From Rhodospirillaceae bacterium (GTDB taxonomy: Bacteria; Pseudomonadota; Alphaproteobacteria; Rhodospirillales; Rhodospirillaceae): a stretch of DNA of 64,000 bases. The translations under genes and the position numbers were made by a program. The DNA is taken from positions 1 to 64,000 of the forward strand of contig SCTM01000314.1 in NCBI GenBank assembly GCA_004297485.1, given 5' to 3'. The notes below the pieces were generated by a model, which saw nothing but the letters and a program-made list of their open reading frames with translations, searched no databases and had not been told where the DNA came from. Of this stretch, positions 51,817-62,469 are shown piece by piece (the stretch's first letter is position 1; each line of letters begins with the position of its first letter).

Positions 51817-52851
51817 ATGAAGGTCGACGCAAGGCGCGCCGAAGGTTTTCTCGCCAAGCCCGATGCGTCCGTGCGCGCCATATTGCTGTATGGCCCCGAC
51901 GTGGGTCTTGTCCGCGAGCGCATGGTCGCACTGACGCGCGCCATTGCCGGCAGCACCGACGATCCGTTTCGCACAGCTGAGTTTCCCGCCGATAGCCTGC
52001 GCAGCGATCCCGCCCGTCTCGGCGACGAGGCCGCGGCCCTGGCCCTGACCGGCGGACGGCGGGTGGTGCGGTTTCGCGATGCCAGCGATACGGTGGCCGG
52101 CGTGTTCGCCGATTGGCTGAAGGCGCCCCTGGGCGATAGCCTCGTCATCGTCACCGCCGGGGAGCTGACGCCGCGCGCGAAATTACGCCAGGTATTCGAG
52201 GACGCCGACCAGGCGGCGGCGGTCGCCTGCTACACCGATGAGGCCGATGTGCTGGCGCGGCTGGTACGGGAGACGTTGAAAGGCGCCGGACTCACCGTCA
52301 CCAGTGAGGCTCTGGATTGGCTGACCGATCACCTGGGCGGCGACCGGGAGCTGAGCCGCCGCGAGCTGGAAAAACTCGTCACCTACATGGGCACCGGTAA
52401 TTCAACGGTCACGGCCGAGGATGTGCTGGCGTGCATCGGCGATACAGCGGCCTTTGATGTGGACGATCTCATCTTCGCCATGGCCGACGGTGATCAAGCG
52501 GCGGTGCAGCGGACCTTCCTGCGCCTGACCGCCGAAGGGACATCGCCCATCGCCGTCATCACCGCCGCCGCGCGCCATCTGGTGCGCCTGCACGAGACAC
52601 GCGGACGCCTCGCCGATGGCCGCAACTTGGAGCAGGCGGTAGCGGGATTGCGTCCACCGGTGTTTTTCAAATTCAAAACCCGCTTCCAGGCTCAAGCGAA
52701 TAAATGGAATGAAGCGCTGCTGGCGCGGGGTCTGGAATTGCTCACGGACGCGGAAGTGGCGGCCAAGTCCACGGACATGCCGGTGGAAGCCGTGGCCGAG
52801 CGGGCGCTGATCCAGGTGGCACAGGCGGCACGCAGCGCCACGCGCCGTTAA
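51817..52851 (+). CDS. holA: DNA polymerase III subunit delta
   Basis: RAILLYGPDVGLVRERMVALTRAIAG, LGGDRELSRRELEKLVTYMG. Confidence 0.94.
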   Translation: MKVDARRAEGFLAKPDASVRAILLYGPDVGLVRERMVALTRAIAGSTDDPFRTAEFPADSLRSDPARLGDEAAALALTGGRRVVRFRDASDTVAGVFADWLKAPLGDSLVIVTAGELTPRAKLRQVFEDADQAAAVACYTDEADVLARLVRETLKGAGLTVTSEALDWLTDHLGGDRELSRRELEKLVTYMGTGNSTVTAEDVLACIGDTAAFDVDDLIFAMADGDQAAVQRTFLRLTAEGTSPIAVITAAARHLVRLHETRGRLADGRNLEQAVAGLRPPVFFKFKTRFQAQANKWNEALLARGLELLTDAEVAAKSTDMPVEAVAERALIQVAQAARSATRR

Positions 52852-52856
52852 CAATA

Positions 52857-55229
52857 TCAAGTGGAAAAATCCGCCCACCTGAGCCGCAAGGCATTGCTCA
52901 CCACGCTCACGGAACTGAGCGCCATGGCGGCGGCGGCAACGATGGGACTGAGGGTCCAGCCGAACAGGGGATAGAACACACCCGCCGCCACGGGAACGCC
53001 GAGGGCGTTATAGATAAAGGCGAGAAATAAATTCTGGCGGATATTCCGCATGGTCGCGCGGCTGAGCCTGCGGGCGCGGACGATCCCGGACAGATCGCCT
53101 TTGACCAATGTGACACCGGCACTTTCCATGGCGGCATCGGTGCCCGTGCCCATGGCGATCCCCACATCCGCTTCCGCCAAAGCCGGCGCGTCGTTGACGC
53201 CGTCGCCCGCCATGGCCACCACATGCCCGCCCGACTTGAGGGCGCGGACGATGCGATACTTGTCCTCGGGCAGAACCTCGGCATGCACTTCATTGATGCC
53301 GAGACGGTGCGCGACGGCTTCAGCGGTGGTGCGGTTATCGCCCGTGAGCATGACGATGCGGATGCCATCGCCTTTCAAGCTGGAAAGAGCAGACGCGGCG
53401 GTGGGCTTCACCGGATCCGCCACGGCGATAAGACCGGCGAGCGTGCCGCCGACGGCGGCGAACAACACCGTGGCGCCGTCGCGGCGTAACTCGTCGGCCT
53501 GCGCGTTCACAGCGGCGGTATCGAGTTTTTCATCAGCCAGAAGCGCGCGATTACCGAGTACGACGCGCACGCCGTCCACCTGGGCGATGACGCCTTTGCC
53601 GGTGATGGATTGGAACGCGGCGGCGTCGGTGAGTGGAAGATTTCGCTCCCGTGCCGCCATGACGATGGCGTGCGCCAGGGGATGGGCGCTGGAGCGTTCA
53701 AGGCTGCTGGCAAGCGACAGAATGCGCGCTTCGTCGAAACCGGATAGCGCGACGACCGCGACGACGCGGGGCTTGCCTTCCGTCAGGGTGCCGGTCTTGT
53801 CGATAACAAGGGTGTCGACTTTCTCCATGCGTTCGAGGGCTTCAGCGGATTTGATAAGCACGCCCGCGTGCGCGCCGCGACCGACGCCGACCATAATGGA
53901 CATGGGTGTGGCGAGCCCAAGAGCGCAAGGGCAGGCGATGATCAAAACGGAAATGGCGGCGATGAGCGCGTAACTCAAGGCCGGTTGCGGCCCGAAAATC
54001 ATCCAAGCCGCGAACGCCAAGGCGGCCACGAGAATCACCGCCGGCACGAAGTATCCCGCCACGGAATCAGCGAGACGCTGGATCGGCGCCCGCGACCGCT
54101 GCGCTTCGCCCACCATTGCGACAATCCGCGCGAGCACCGTGTCGGCGCCGACTTTGGTGGCGCGCATGACCAGAGCGCCGGTTTGATTCAATGTGCCGCC
54201 GATGAGTTTATCGCCGGTGTGTTTCTCCACGGGCAGGGATTCGCCCGTGACCATGGATTCGTCCACCGTGCTCTGGCCGTCGATCACTTCACCGTCCACG
54301 GGAACGCCGTCGCCGGGACGAACACGCAAGCGGTCGCTCACTTGAACGAGGCTCACGCTGACCTGTTCGTCGTTGCCGCCGGGCGTCAGGCGGAACGCGA
54401 CCTTGGGCGCGAGATTCAAAAGCGCGCGGATGGCATCGCCGGTGCTTTCTCGCGCGCGTAGTTCGAGCACCTGGCCCAGCAGCACCAACACGGTGATGAT
54501 GGCGGCGGACTCGTAATAGACCGCGACCCGGCCGTGGTGATCGCGAAGCGCCGCCGGAAAAAGATCCGGCGCGATGGTGCCCACCAGGCTGAACACGTAA
54601 GCGACGGTCACACCCAAAGCGATGAGCGAGAACATGTTCAGGCTGCGGCGTTGGAATGAGACGAAGCCGCGCGCCAGCAGCGGCCACCCGGCCCACAGCA
54701 CCACGGGCGTGGCGAACGCCAGTTGCACCCAGACGAAAATCATCGGCGGCAGCGTAGGGAAAAGGTTCGTGCCGGTAAGGTGTCCGCCCATTTCCAGAAT
54801 CAGAAGTGGGACGGACATAAGTGCTCCCATCCAGAATCGCAGGGTCATGTCGTTGAGTTCGAGGTTCGGCGCGCGCTCTGCCGTGACGGTGACCGGTTCC
54901 AGGGCCATGCCGCAGATGGGACAGCTGCCCGGCCCCGGTTGGCGAATCTGCGGATGCATGGGGCAGGTGTAGATCGCGGTCGCGTTACTCAAAGCCGGGG
55001 GCGGTGACGAACTTGGTCCGGTCAGATCCTTGGCCAGGTATTTTGCCGGATCGGCGACGAACTTCTTCTCGCACCCCGCCCCGCAGAAAAAATAATCGTG
55101 CTCGGCGTGGCGCGCCCGAAAACGGGCCTTGGCCGGGTCAACGGTCATGCCGCACACCGGGTCGCGGACTAAATCGGGTCCGGGGCCGTGTTCGTGCGGA
55201 TGATGGGAATGAGCGTGTCCGTGTTCCAT
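52857..55229 (-). CDS. copA: copper-translocating P-type ATPase with YHS and heavy-metal-binding N-terminal domains
   Basis: [13 protein letters not shown] (YHS), [67 protein letters not shown]. Confidence 0.93.
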   Translation of the reverse strand: MEHGHAHSHHPHEHGPGPDLVRDPVCGMTVDPAKARFRARHAEHDYFFCGAGCEKKFVADPAKYLAKDLTGPSSSPPPALSNATAIYTCPMHPQIRQPGPGSCPICGMALEPVTVTAERAPNLELNDMTLRFWMGALMSVPLLILEMGGHLTGTNLFPTLPPMIFVWVQLAFATPVVLWAGWPLLARGFVSFQRRSLNMFSLIALGVTVAYVFSLVGTIAPDLFPAALRDHHGRVAVYYESAAIITVLVLLGQVLELRARESTGDAIRALLNLAPKVAFRLTPGGNDEQVSVSLVQVSDRLRVRPGDGVPVDGEVIDGQSTVDESMVTGESLPVEKHTGDKLIGGTLNQTGALVMRATKVGADTVLARIVAMVGEAQRSRAPIQRLADSVAGYFVPAVILVAALAFAAWMIFGPQPALSYALIAAISVLIIACPCALGLATPMSIMVGVGRGAHAGVLIKSAEALERMEKVDTLVIDKTGTLTEGKPRVVAVVALSGFDEARILSLASSLERSSAHPLAHAIVMAARERNLPLTDAAAFQSITGKGVIAQVDGVRVVLGNRALLADEKLDTAAVNAQADELRRDGATVLFAAVGGTLAGLIAVADPVKPTAASALSSLKGDGIRIVMLTGDNRTTAEAVAHRLGINEVHAEVLPEDKYRIVRALKSGGHVVAMAGDGVNDAPALAEADVGIAMGTGTDAAMESAGVTLVKGDLSGIVRARRLSRATMRNIRQNLFLAFIYNALGVPVAAGVFYPLFGWTLSPIVAAAAMALSSVSVVSNALRLRWADFST

Positions 55230-55343
55230 GTCAGTCCTAACGCACGAAAATAGAAGGCGTGATTCGCGCGCGCGATTTTCCTCACGGGCAGACTATGGCG
55301 TCCCGCCGTGGTCAGGTCATTGGGTTAGATCAAACCTATATTA

Positions 55344-55363
55344 ATGTAGATACATATCTACAT
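55344..55363. promoter_or_regulatory. palindromic operator candidate ATGTAGATA-CA-TATCTACAT
   Basis: 9-bp perfect arms in the copA/ADH divergent intergenic region. Confidence 0.6.
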
Positions 55364-55406
55364 GAGGCTTGGGCATAGCATTAGCCGCAAACGACCATTT
55401 ACAGAG

Positions 55407-55418
55407 ATGTATATACAT
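55407..55418. promoter_or_regulatory. second palindrome ATGTATATACAT
   Basis: 12-bp perfect palindrome, centre 59 bp from the first. Confidence 0.45.
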
Positions 55419-55533
55419 TGATATGGAGAACAAGGCCCCCATTATTCCGGGTCGGCTGATTCCGGCTCTCACGGGTGTGCGAGCGTCCGTTAGATATAAT
55501 CGAACGGACGCCGGAAAACTCCATGAGGTGATC

Positions 55534-56559
55534 GTGTTAGCCACCCGCCTGTACGGCCGCGAAGATGTGCGTTTGGAGGACGTGCCCGACGTCGTTCCGG
55601 ACGCTGGAGAAATACGGCTCAAGGTCGCCCATAACGGCCTCTGTGGCAGCGACCTCCACATGTACTTCCATTCCGGAGCGAACCAGCGGCAACCGTTCGT
55701 CCTGGGACATGAAATTTCCGGCGTGATCGATTCCTTGGGCGCGGGCGTCACCGGCGTTAAACCGGGGACACCGGTAGCGGTGCGGCCATTTTTGACGTGC
55801 ACACATTGCGACAGCTGCGACCGAGGTTTGGATCATCTTTGTGCGACACCGGAGATCCTCGGCTGTGGTGCGGCTCAGGGCGGAGGCCTCGCGGAATACT
55901 GCATCGCGCGCGCGGACATGGTGTTCCCGCTTCCTCAACAGGTGAGCTTGGAGCACGGCGCGTTGGTCGAGCCCATGGCGGTGGCTTACCACGGCATCAC
56001 GCGCGGCGACGTTGAACGGGGCATGTCCGTCGTCGTTTTCGGCGCGGGGCCGATTGGCGTCGGCGTCCTATTGGGATTGCGCGCTTTGGGGATCACCGAC
56101 GTGCTCGTGATTGAACCGTCGGCGGCCCGGCGCGCCGCGATCGCCGCCCTCGGCGCAACGGGCGTGCTCGATCCGGCGTCGGGCGATGTGGTCGCCGCCG
56201 TACAGGCACACACCATGGGACGCGGAGCCGACGTGGTATTTGAGTGCGCTGGCGCGATTGCCAGCTTTGCTCAGGCGCTGGCGGTCGCGCGGGTTCGCGG
56301 CAAGGTCGTCATCCTTGCGGTCTACGAAAGCCAGATCGAATGGAACCCTTACACAATCGGCCGGAAAGAAATCGAACTGCGCGCGGCGCGAGCGTACCAG
56401 CCGGGAGTATACGAAGCCGTTATCAAGTTGATGGCGGATGGCCATTACCCGACGGCGGGATGGGTCGAACACATTCCGTGGACGGCACTTGTTGAGCAAG
56501 GCTTCAAACCGCTGCGCCGTGGCGAACGGATGAAAGTGCTGGTCGACTTAGAGCGGTAA
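55534..56559 (+). CDS. zinc-type medium-chain alcohol/polyol dehydrogenase
   Basis: GLCGSDLHMYFHSG, PFVLGHEISGVIDSLGAGV, FGAGPIGVGVLLGLRALG; GTG start at 55534 favoured over 55369. Confidence 0.9.
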   Translation: MLATRLYGREDVRLEDVPDVVPDAGEIRLKVAHNGLCGSDLHMYFHSGANQRQPFVLGHEISGVIDSLGAGVTGVKPGTPVAVRPFLTCTHCDSCDRGLDHLCATPEILGCGAAQGGGLAEYCIARADMVFPLPQQVSLEHGALVEPMAVAYHGITRGDVERGMSVVVFGAGPIGVGVLLGLRALGITDVLVIEPSAARRAAIAALGATGVLDPASGDVVAAVQAHTMGRGADVVFECAGAIASFAQALAVARVRGKVVILAVYESQIEWNPYTIGRKEIELRAARAYQPGVYEAVIKLMADGHYPTAGWVEHIPWTALVEQGFKPLRRGERMKVLVDLER

Positions 56560-56573
56560 CAACGCGGCTCCAC

Positions 56574-57575
56574 TCATTCCGGATCGGATGAATCCATATG
56601 GTCGAGCGGAAACGGCTGGAAGTCGCGCTGAAGAAGTTCTTCCAGATCCACTGTATGGGGATCGCGGCCTTCCTTGGCTTTTGTGATCTTGCCCGCGCTG
56701 GACAGCCGCCGCGCGATGTCATCGAGCTGTTCCAGGTTGGCGTAGCCGACGGTGACCGTTCCGCCGGTGCCGTCGAACTTGATGTTCACGTTATAGCCGG
56801 TGGCCTGCTCCAGGCTTTTCTCCAGGGCGGCGGTGTCGGCGTCTTTGTCCGACACCAGGCTGCGGCGCTTGTGCCCGAAGTGTTTGGCCAGCCGTTCGGT
56901 CTGGCGCGCACTTAAGCCGCGCTTGGCCACCACCAGCGCAATGGCCTCGGCGTCGCGGCGGCCGATGAGAGGACGGGCCTGGCCGGCGTTGAGCTTGCCC
57001 TGATCCAGAAGTTCGAGCACCCCTTCGGGCAAAGTGAGCAGGCGAAGGGTGTTGGCCACATGGGAGCGGCTTTTGCCGACGATCTCGCCCAGGCGTTCCT
57101 GGGTATGGCCGAATTCCTTCAGCAGCCGGTCATAGCCCCGAGCTTCGTCCACCGGCGAAAGATCCTGGCGCTGGAGGTTTTCGATGAGGGCGACTTCCAG
57201 CACCTCGGCGTCGTCCATGCTGCGCAGCACGGCGGGAACTTCGTGAAGCTGGGCGCGTTGCGCCGCCCGCCACCGCCGTTCCCCGGCGATGATCTCATAG
57301 CGGCCGGGCCGGGCCGGATCGGGCCGGATCAACAGCGGCTGAAGCACGCCCTTTTCGGCGATGGACTTGGCCAGCTCGTCCAGGGCGGTGTCGTCGAAAT
57401 GGTGCCGGGGCTGGAGCGGCGAGGGTGCCAGCAAATCCACCGCATAGGCGGCCACGCCCTTACCGCGCTCGCCAGCGACGTTCGCCACATCCGCGGCCGC
57501 GCTTTCCTCCTGCTCGCCGAACAGGGCGCTGAGGCCGCGCCCGAGATGCCGGTGCTTCGATGCGGTCGCGTTCAT
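56574..57575 (-). CDS. parB: chromosome partitioning protein ParB
   Basis: HLGRGLSALFGE, PLQPRHHFDDTALDELAKSI, YEIIAGERRWRAAQRA, KSRSHVANTLRLLTLP. Confidence 0.98.
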   Translation of the reverse strand: MNATASKHRHLGRGLSALFGEQEESAAADVANVAGERGKGVAAYAVDLLAPSPLQPRHHFDDTALDELAKSIAEKGVLQPLLIRPDPARPGRYEIIAGERRWRAAQRAQLHEVPAVLRSMDDAEVLEVALIENLQRQDLSPVDEARGYDRLLKEFGHTQERLGEIVGKSRSHVANTLRLLTLPEGVLELLDQGKLNAGQARPLIGRRDAEAIALVVAKRGLSARQTERLAKHFGHKRRSLVSDKDADTAALEKSLEQATGYNVNIKFDGTGGTVTVGYANLEQLDDIARRLSSAGKITKAKEGRDPHTVDLEELLQRDFQPFPLDHMDSSDPE

Positions 57576-58399
57576 GCCGCAACTCCTTGTTCGCGCTTAA
57601 GAACTTCGCCCGCGAGGTCGAGGTAGGCGCGGGCACCCTTGGACTGGAAATCATACAGAAGCACGGGCTTGCCATAGGACGGCGCCTCGGAAATCCGCAC
57701 ATTGCGGGGGATGGTGGTCTTATAGACCTTGGCGCCGTAATAGCCGCGCACGTCGCTTTCCACCGCTTCCGACAGCTTGTTGCGGCCATCCACCATGGTC
57801 AGGACGATGCCCTGAAGTTCCAGGGTCGGGTTGAAGGACTTACGCACCCGTTCGATGGTTTTGGCCAGATGGCTGATGCCTTCCAGGGCCAGAAACTCGG
57901 CCTGAAGGGGAACCATGACCGCGTGCGCCGCCACCAGGGCATTGAGGGTCAGAAGACCCAGGGACGGAGGGCAGTCGATGAGGATGTAATCGAAGGCATC
58001 GCCATGTGCGGCGATGGCGTCCCGCAACCGGGCTTGGCGGTTTTCGAGATCGATGAGTTCGATCTCCGCCGCCGCCAGATCGACCCCCGACGGCACCACG
58101 CTCAGACCGGGGACCGCGCTCGCGACAATAGCCGCCGACAGGGGCGCTTCGCCGGTCAGAACTTGATAGGTGCTGATGGTCCGGTTTCTGTGGTCGATGC
58201 CCAGGCTGGTAGAGGCGTTGCCCTGGGGGTCCAGGTCAATGACCAGGACTTTCTTATGAACGGCGGCGATGGCCGTGGCCAGGTTGACCGCCGTGGTGGT
58301 CTTGCCCACGCCGCCTTTCTGGTTAGAGATGGCCAGGATGCGCTGGCGGTGCGGGCCGGCTTCGTCAGCTTGGGACGGCAGAATGAGGGATTCCGTCAC
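57572..58399 (-). CDS. parA: chromosome partitioning ATPase ParA
   Basis: AISNQKGGVGKTTTAVNLATAIA, VIDLDPQGNASTSLG. Confidence 0.98.
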   Translation of the reverse strand: MTESLILPSQADEAGPHRQRILAISNQKGGVGKTTTAVNLATAIAAVHKKVLVIDLDPQGNASTSLGIDHRNRTISTYQVLTGEAPLSAAIVASAVPGLSVVPSGVDLAAAEIELIDLENRQARLRDAIAAHGDAFDYILIDCPPSLGLLTLNALVAAHAVMVPLQAEFLALEGISHLAKTIERVRKSFNPTLELQGIVLTMVDGRNKLSEAVESDVRGYYGAKVYKTTIPRNVRISEAPSYGKPVLLYDFQSKGARAYLDLAGEVLKREQGVAA

Positions 58400-59045
58400 G
58401 GCGCACCTCGCTTAAACGCAGAATTGACGCCGCCTGATCCGTGCGGCTGGGGAATTTTTCCAACCGCATTGTCCACATTTTGTGAGACTCCGTCAATTCA
58501 ACCTCTACATTTTGTCCCTTGAGATAAATATGCACAGTTTCATGGGACGAAAATGGCTCGGCCAAAGCCAGCAATTCCGCCAGGGGCGCCAGCGCCCGCG
58601 CGGTAATTATCCCCGCTTTTAAGGCTTTTATACCCTCGGTGCGGGAAGCGTGGACAGTGACTTTGACCTCCGCGACTCGGGCGGCTTCGCGGAGAAAAGC
58701 GGCCTTGCGCTGATCGCCCTCAATCAAGTGGGCGTCGGAGGCGCCCATGATGGCGAGCACCAGACCAGGGAAACCGGCCCCCGAACCCATGTCCACGAGG
58801 GCATGGGTGGGATGGGGCAGGAATCGGTAGAGCTGGGCCGAATCCAGCATGTGCCGCCACCACAGCTCATTGATGGTGGACTTGCCCACAAGATTGATCT
58901 TGGGGTTCCACTGGATCAGGAGATGGGCATAGGCCTTCAGGCGCTCCAGTGTTTCACGTGAAACACCCGTGTCCCGTTGAAAGCCTTCGGGGCCGTAGGA
59001 CTCCTGTTTCACGTGAAACAGTCCATGGTCCCGTTGCGTCGCCAA
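58365..59045 (-). CDS. rsmG: 16S rRNA (guanine(527)-N7)-methyltransferase
   Basis: DTGVSRETLERLKAYAHLLIQWNPKINLV, LVDMGSGAGFPGLVLAI. Confidence 0.95.
   Translation of the reverse strand: MATQRDHGLFHVKQESYGPEGFQRDTGVSRETLERLKAYAHLLIQWNPKINLVGKSTINELWWRHMLDSAQLYRFLPHPTHALVDMGSGAGFPGLVLAIMGASDAHLIEGDQRKAAFLREAARVAEVKVTVHASRTEGIKALKAGIITARALAPLAELLALAEPFSSHETVHIYLKGQNVEVELTESHKMWTMRLEKFPSRTDQAASILRLSEVRRDGIPHSAVPS
58950..58965. promoter_or_regulatory. parS site (perfect TGTTTCACGTGAAACA)
   Basis: 16-bp perfect palindrome matching parS consensus. Confidence 0.97.
59005..59020. promoter_or_regulatory. parS site (perfect TGTTTCACGTGAAACA)
   Basis: second perfect copy 55 bp away. Confidence 0.97.
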
Positions 59046-59046
59046 G

Positions 59047-59117
59047 ACCCCCTAACCCCAATCCTCTCCCCATCGGGGAGAGGGTGCCGAGCGGAACGAG
59101 GTGGTGAGGGGGGAAGA
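59047..59117. repeat. palindromic repeat element, CCTCTCCCC-ATC-GGGGAGAGG core
   Basis: same core as the repeats at 62838-62858 and 62890-62912. Confidence 0.85.
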
Positions 59118-59139
59118 TTCGCCTTCACGAAAGCGCGCT

Positions 59140-61065
59140 CTAACCCGCAGCGGCGAGGGTGGCCGCATCCCGCCCGGACTCGTTTCGCTCAGATGGACGC
59201 CGCTGGACATAACGGAGTAGGGCCGTGAGGGCCGCCGGGGTCACGCCTGGGATGCGGGCCGCGGCACCCAGGCTAGTGGGCCGGGCGGCGGACAGCTTCA
59301 GGCGAACTTCCGTCGAAAGCCCGCCGATCTTGTCATAGGCCAGGTCCGGCGACAGGCGCAGGGCCTCGTCCTTGCGGAAGGCGCGGATGTCCGCTTCCTG
59401 CCGACCCAAATATCCCGCATAGCGGCTATCGATCTGGATTTGCTCCAAAAGCTCCGACGGGAACCCATCGACGCCGGGGCAAAGTGCGGCGATCTTCTGG
59501 AATGTCATCTCGGGCAAGGCGAGCAGATCAAAGCCGCTCCGCCGCACGCCATCCTGATTGACCGCCACCCCCTGGGCAGCAAGCTGCTGGGGCGTATAGG
59601 CCACCTTTTCCAACGCCGCGCGCACCGCGCCAAGCCCGGCCAGCTTCTTGGCGAACGCGTGTTCCCGCCCAGAGCCGACACAGCCAAGGGCCCGGCCCCG
59701 GTCGGTCAGCCGCAGGTCCGCATTGTCCGCCCGGAGCAGGAGGCGGTACTCGGCGCGGGAGGTGAACATGCGATAGGGCTCGGCGGTCCCCAGGGTCGTG
59801 AGGTCGTCCACCATCACGCCGATATAAGCCTCGGCCCGGTCGAAAGTGGCCGGCTCGGCGCCGGACGCCAGCCGCGCCGCGTTGAGCCCGGCCAACAATC
59901 CTTGAGCCGCGGCTTCCTCGTATCCGGTGGTGCCGTTGATCTGCCCGGCGAAGAACAACCCCTTCACCTTGCGGGTCTCCAGGGTCGGGTTCAGTTCGCG
60001 CGGGTCCACATAGTCGTATTCGATGGCATAGCCGGGCTGGAGCATGACGGCTTTTTCCAGGCCCGGAATGGCCGCCAGAATCCCTTGCTGGATTTCCGCG
60101 GGCAGGGAGGTGGAGATCCCGTTGGGGTACACCGTATTGTCGTCAAGCCCTTCCGGCTCAAGGAAAATCTGGTGCCGGTCGCGGTCGGCGAAGCGCACCA
60201 CCTTGTCCTCGATGGACGGGCAATAGCGCGGCCCCTGGCCCTGGATCTGGCCGTTGTAAATGGGCGCGCGATGTTTGTTGGCCAGGATCAGGGCATGGGC
60301 CTCGGGCGTGGTGAAGGTCACGCCGCAATGGACCTGGGGCGGGTTGAAGGCGCCGTTGGATGCATCGGTCATGAAGGAAAATGGCAGCGGCGGATCGTCA
60401 CCGGCCTGCAATTCCAAGGACCGCCAGTCAATGGTCCGGCCGTCCAGGCGCGGCGGCGTGCCGGTCTTCAATCGCCCGAGTGAAAATCCAAATGATTTCA
60501 ATGTGTTGGATAGTCCGAGGGCAGGCGCCTCGCCGATTCGCCCGGCGGGAATGCGTTCCTCGCCGCGATGGATCAGGCCGTTGAGGAATGTGCCGGTGGT
60601 GAGCACCACGCATCCCGCCGACCAGCGCTTTCCGTCCGCCCCGACCACGCCCGTCACTCTTGTATGGTCGCCGTTCAGGAGCAGGTCTTCGACGGCGCTC
60701 TCAAAGATTTCCAGGTTGGCCTGTTCGGCCAACAGCTTTTGCACCGCGCGCTTGTAAAGTTTGCGGTCCGCCTGGGCGCGGGGCCCGCGCACCGCCGGAC
60801 CTTTGGACTTGTTGAGCATACGGAACTGAATGCCGCCCATGTCGGTGGCCCGGCCCATGATGCCGTCGAGGGCGTCGATCTCGCGCACCAGATGACCCTT
60901 GGCCAATCCGCCGATGGCGGGATTGCAGCTCATCTGCCCAAGCGTGTCGGCGCGATGGGTGAGCAGCAACGTGCGCGCACCCGTGCGCGCCGCCGCCGCC
61001 GCCGCTTCACAGCCCGCGTGCCCGCCGCCGACAACAATGACGTCGTATGAGGAGTGGTCCGCCAT
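59140..61065 (-). CDS. mnmG: tRNA uridine-5-carboxymethylaminomethyl modification protein MnmG
   Basis: [54 protein letters not shown]. Confidence 0.98.
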   Translation of the reverse strand: MADHSSYDVIVVGGGHAGCEAAAAAARTGARTLLLTHRADTLGQMSCNPAIGGLAKGHLVREIDALDGIMGRATDMGGIQFRMLNKSKGPAVRGPRAQADRKLYKRAVQKLLAEQANLEIFESAVEDLLLNGDHTRVTGVVGADGKRWSAGCVVLTTGTFLNGLIHRGEERIPAGRIGEAPALGLSNTLKSFGFSLGRLKTGTPPRLDGRTIDWRSLELQAGDDPPLPFSFMTDASNGAFNPPQVHCGVTFTTPEAHALILANKHRAPIYNGQIQGQGPRYCPSIEDKVVRFADRDRHQIFLEPEGLDDNTVYPNGISTSLPAEIQQGILAAIPGLEKAVMLQPGYAIEYDYVDPRELNPTLETRKVKGLFFAGQINGTTGYEEAAAQGLLAGLNAARLASGAEPATFDRAEAYIGVMVDDLTTLGTAEPYRMFTSRAEYRLLLRADNADLRLTDRGRALGCVGSGREHAFAKKLAGLGAVRAALEKVAYTPQQLAAQGVAVNQDGVRRSGFDLLALPEMTFQKIAALCPGVDGFPSELLEQIQIDSRYAGYLGRQEADIRAFRKDEALRLSPDLAYDKIGGLSTEVRLKLSAARPTSLGAAARIPGVTPAALTALLRYVQRRPSERNESGRDAATLAAAG

Positions 61066-61147
61066 AATGCGGCTTATATATCGTGGGAGGGCGAGAGGAC
61101 CAAATGCGATTCGAGTGAGGCACAGCGTCGCCCTCCACTCCGCCGTC

Positions 61148-61264
61148 GTCCCAAGGCTTGTCCTTGGGACCCAGAGCGGCAATCACGGCTTATGCAGATA
61201 GATCAGCGGCCTTCGCAGCCTACCGCGCTTCGATGCTCTGGACCCTCGGGACAAGCCCGAGGGT
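61148..61264. repeat. composite intergenic palindromic element (two hairpins), second copy
   Basis: GTCCCAAGG-CTTGT-CCTTGGGAC + CCAGAGC ... GCTCTGG + ACCCTCGGG-ACAAG-CCCGAGGGT. Confidence 0.85.
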
Positions 61265-61351
61265 GACGGTGGAGGGTGGTGCCGCTGGCGGAGATAATTC
61301 GCCATCGCGGATGACGCCGTGAGGCACGACTGCGCCTCACGCTCCATCGTC

Positions 61352-61372
61352 ATGCCGGACTTGATCCGGCAT
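61352..61372. repeat. partial copy of palindromic element
   Basis: ATGCCGGA-CTTGA-TCCGGCAT. Confidence 0.65.
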
Positions 61373-61555
61373 CCATCTTTCATCCGCACGAGCCGAGCAT
61401 GCTGAATTATGGATTCCGGATCGCGCCGCTACACGGCTTGTCCGGGGTAACAGGGGATGGCGCAAAAAATTCGTGGCGTTCTTCTTTCTCGCCACCGTTG
61501 CGGCTATCGGATTAGAATCCGCACATCTGGAGGATACCTAAGCGGCGGGGGCCGC

Positions 61556-62392
61556 ATGAAACACATGACTTTGGGACGGCAGTTCTGGCTTTGGGTACTC
61601 GCCGGATTGATCTTCATCAGTGGGCTTGGAATTTGGATAAATCGCACTTGTGCTGTTAATCCATCCACGCTCAGCAAACAGTTTCCCAAATGGGTATGCA
61701 TCGAATCCCAGGAACAAGCCAGTAAGGAACACCGCAGCGCCACAGGCCCCGATAAGATCCCCCCAGATTGTTCTGCGGTCCTCGGGTATAGGGTCTTGCC
61801 AGATTATGAACCCAACACCAGCGCACGCGACGATCATATCGGCAACGGCCGCATAGATAGCATTCCAGAAATCTCTGTCTGCAAGACTAAGATTCCTGAC
61901 TTGTGGATGATCTATCTGACTTATTGCTTGGTAGTTGTTGGCTATTTTCAAATTCGTAGAAGTGAAAAGACCGTTCGCGAGCTTGAGAGGGCGCATATCG
62001 TATGTGGGCCGGTGAACGGCGGTGCTTTGGGACTTAAAATCATAGACGGCAAAACGCGTGTTTATATTTGTGTCAGTAACAACGGTAGAACAGCTGCGAT
62101 TGTTAAGGAATGTGCGGTCTGTTTTGCTCTGGAAGAACCGGTCGGTACACCAAATTATACTGGGGCGAAGATTATCAAATACGACACCGGAGTAGGCCCG
62201 AACATTGCGAAAATCGTGCTCAGTAATGCCGCTTACTTTTCCGAAATAACCGTTCCTCACCATTGCTTCGGCTACCTGAAATATGTCGACATTTTCAAAG
62301 AAACGCACACCAATCGCTTCTGCGTGAAAATCGATACCGCAGCGCAAAATGTCGAAACTTCCGGGCCAGAGGCATGGAGTGATTTCGACTAG
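61556..62392 (+). CDS. predicted membrane protein of unknown function
   Basis: TM segments FWLWVLAGLIFISGLGIWI and WMIYLTYCLVVVGYFQIRRSEKT; lower GC than neighbours; ORF open from 61457. Confidence 0.65.
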   Translation: MKHMTLGRQFWLWVLAGLIFISGLGIWINRTCAVNPSTLSKQFPKWVCIESQEQASKEHRSATGPDKIPPDCSAVLGYRVLPDYEPNTSARDDHIGNGRIDSIPEISVCKTKIPDLWMIYLTYCLVVVGYFQIRRSEKTVRELERAHIVCGPVNGGALGLKIIDGKTRVYICVSNNGRTAAIVKECAVCFALEEPVGTPNYTGAKIIKYDTGVGPNIAKIVLSNAAYFSEITVPHHCFGYLKYVDIFKETHTNRFCVKIDTAAQNVETSGPEAWSDFD

Positions 62393-62469
62393 CCAAAAGG
62401 CTATTGCCCAATATCTTTTCCTCATTACCGCCCTTCAGCGGCATTAGGTGTACTTGCTATCTAATTCTC

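Noticed and set aside
61538-62425. 295-aa ORF antisense to the membrane-protein gene
   Set aside because: The plus-strand ORF has coherent TM segments and a plausible domain layout; the antisense ORF has low-quality composition, though it cannot be excluded without expression data.
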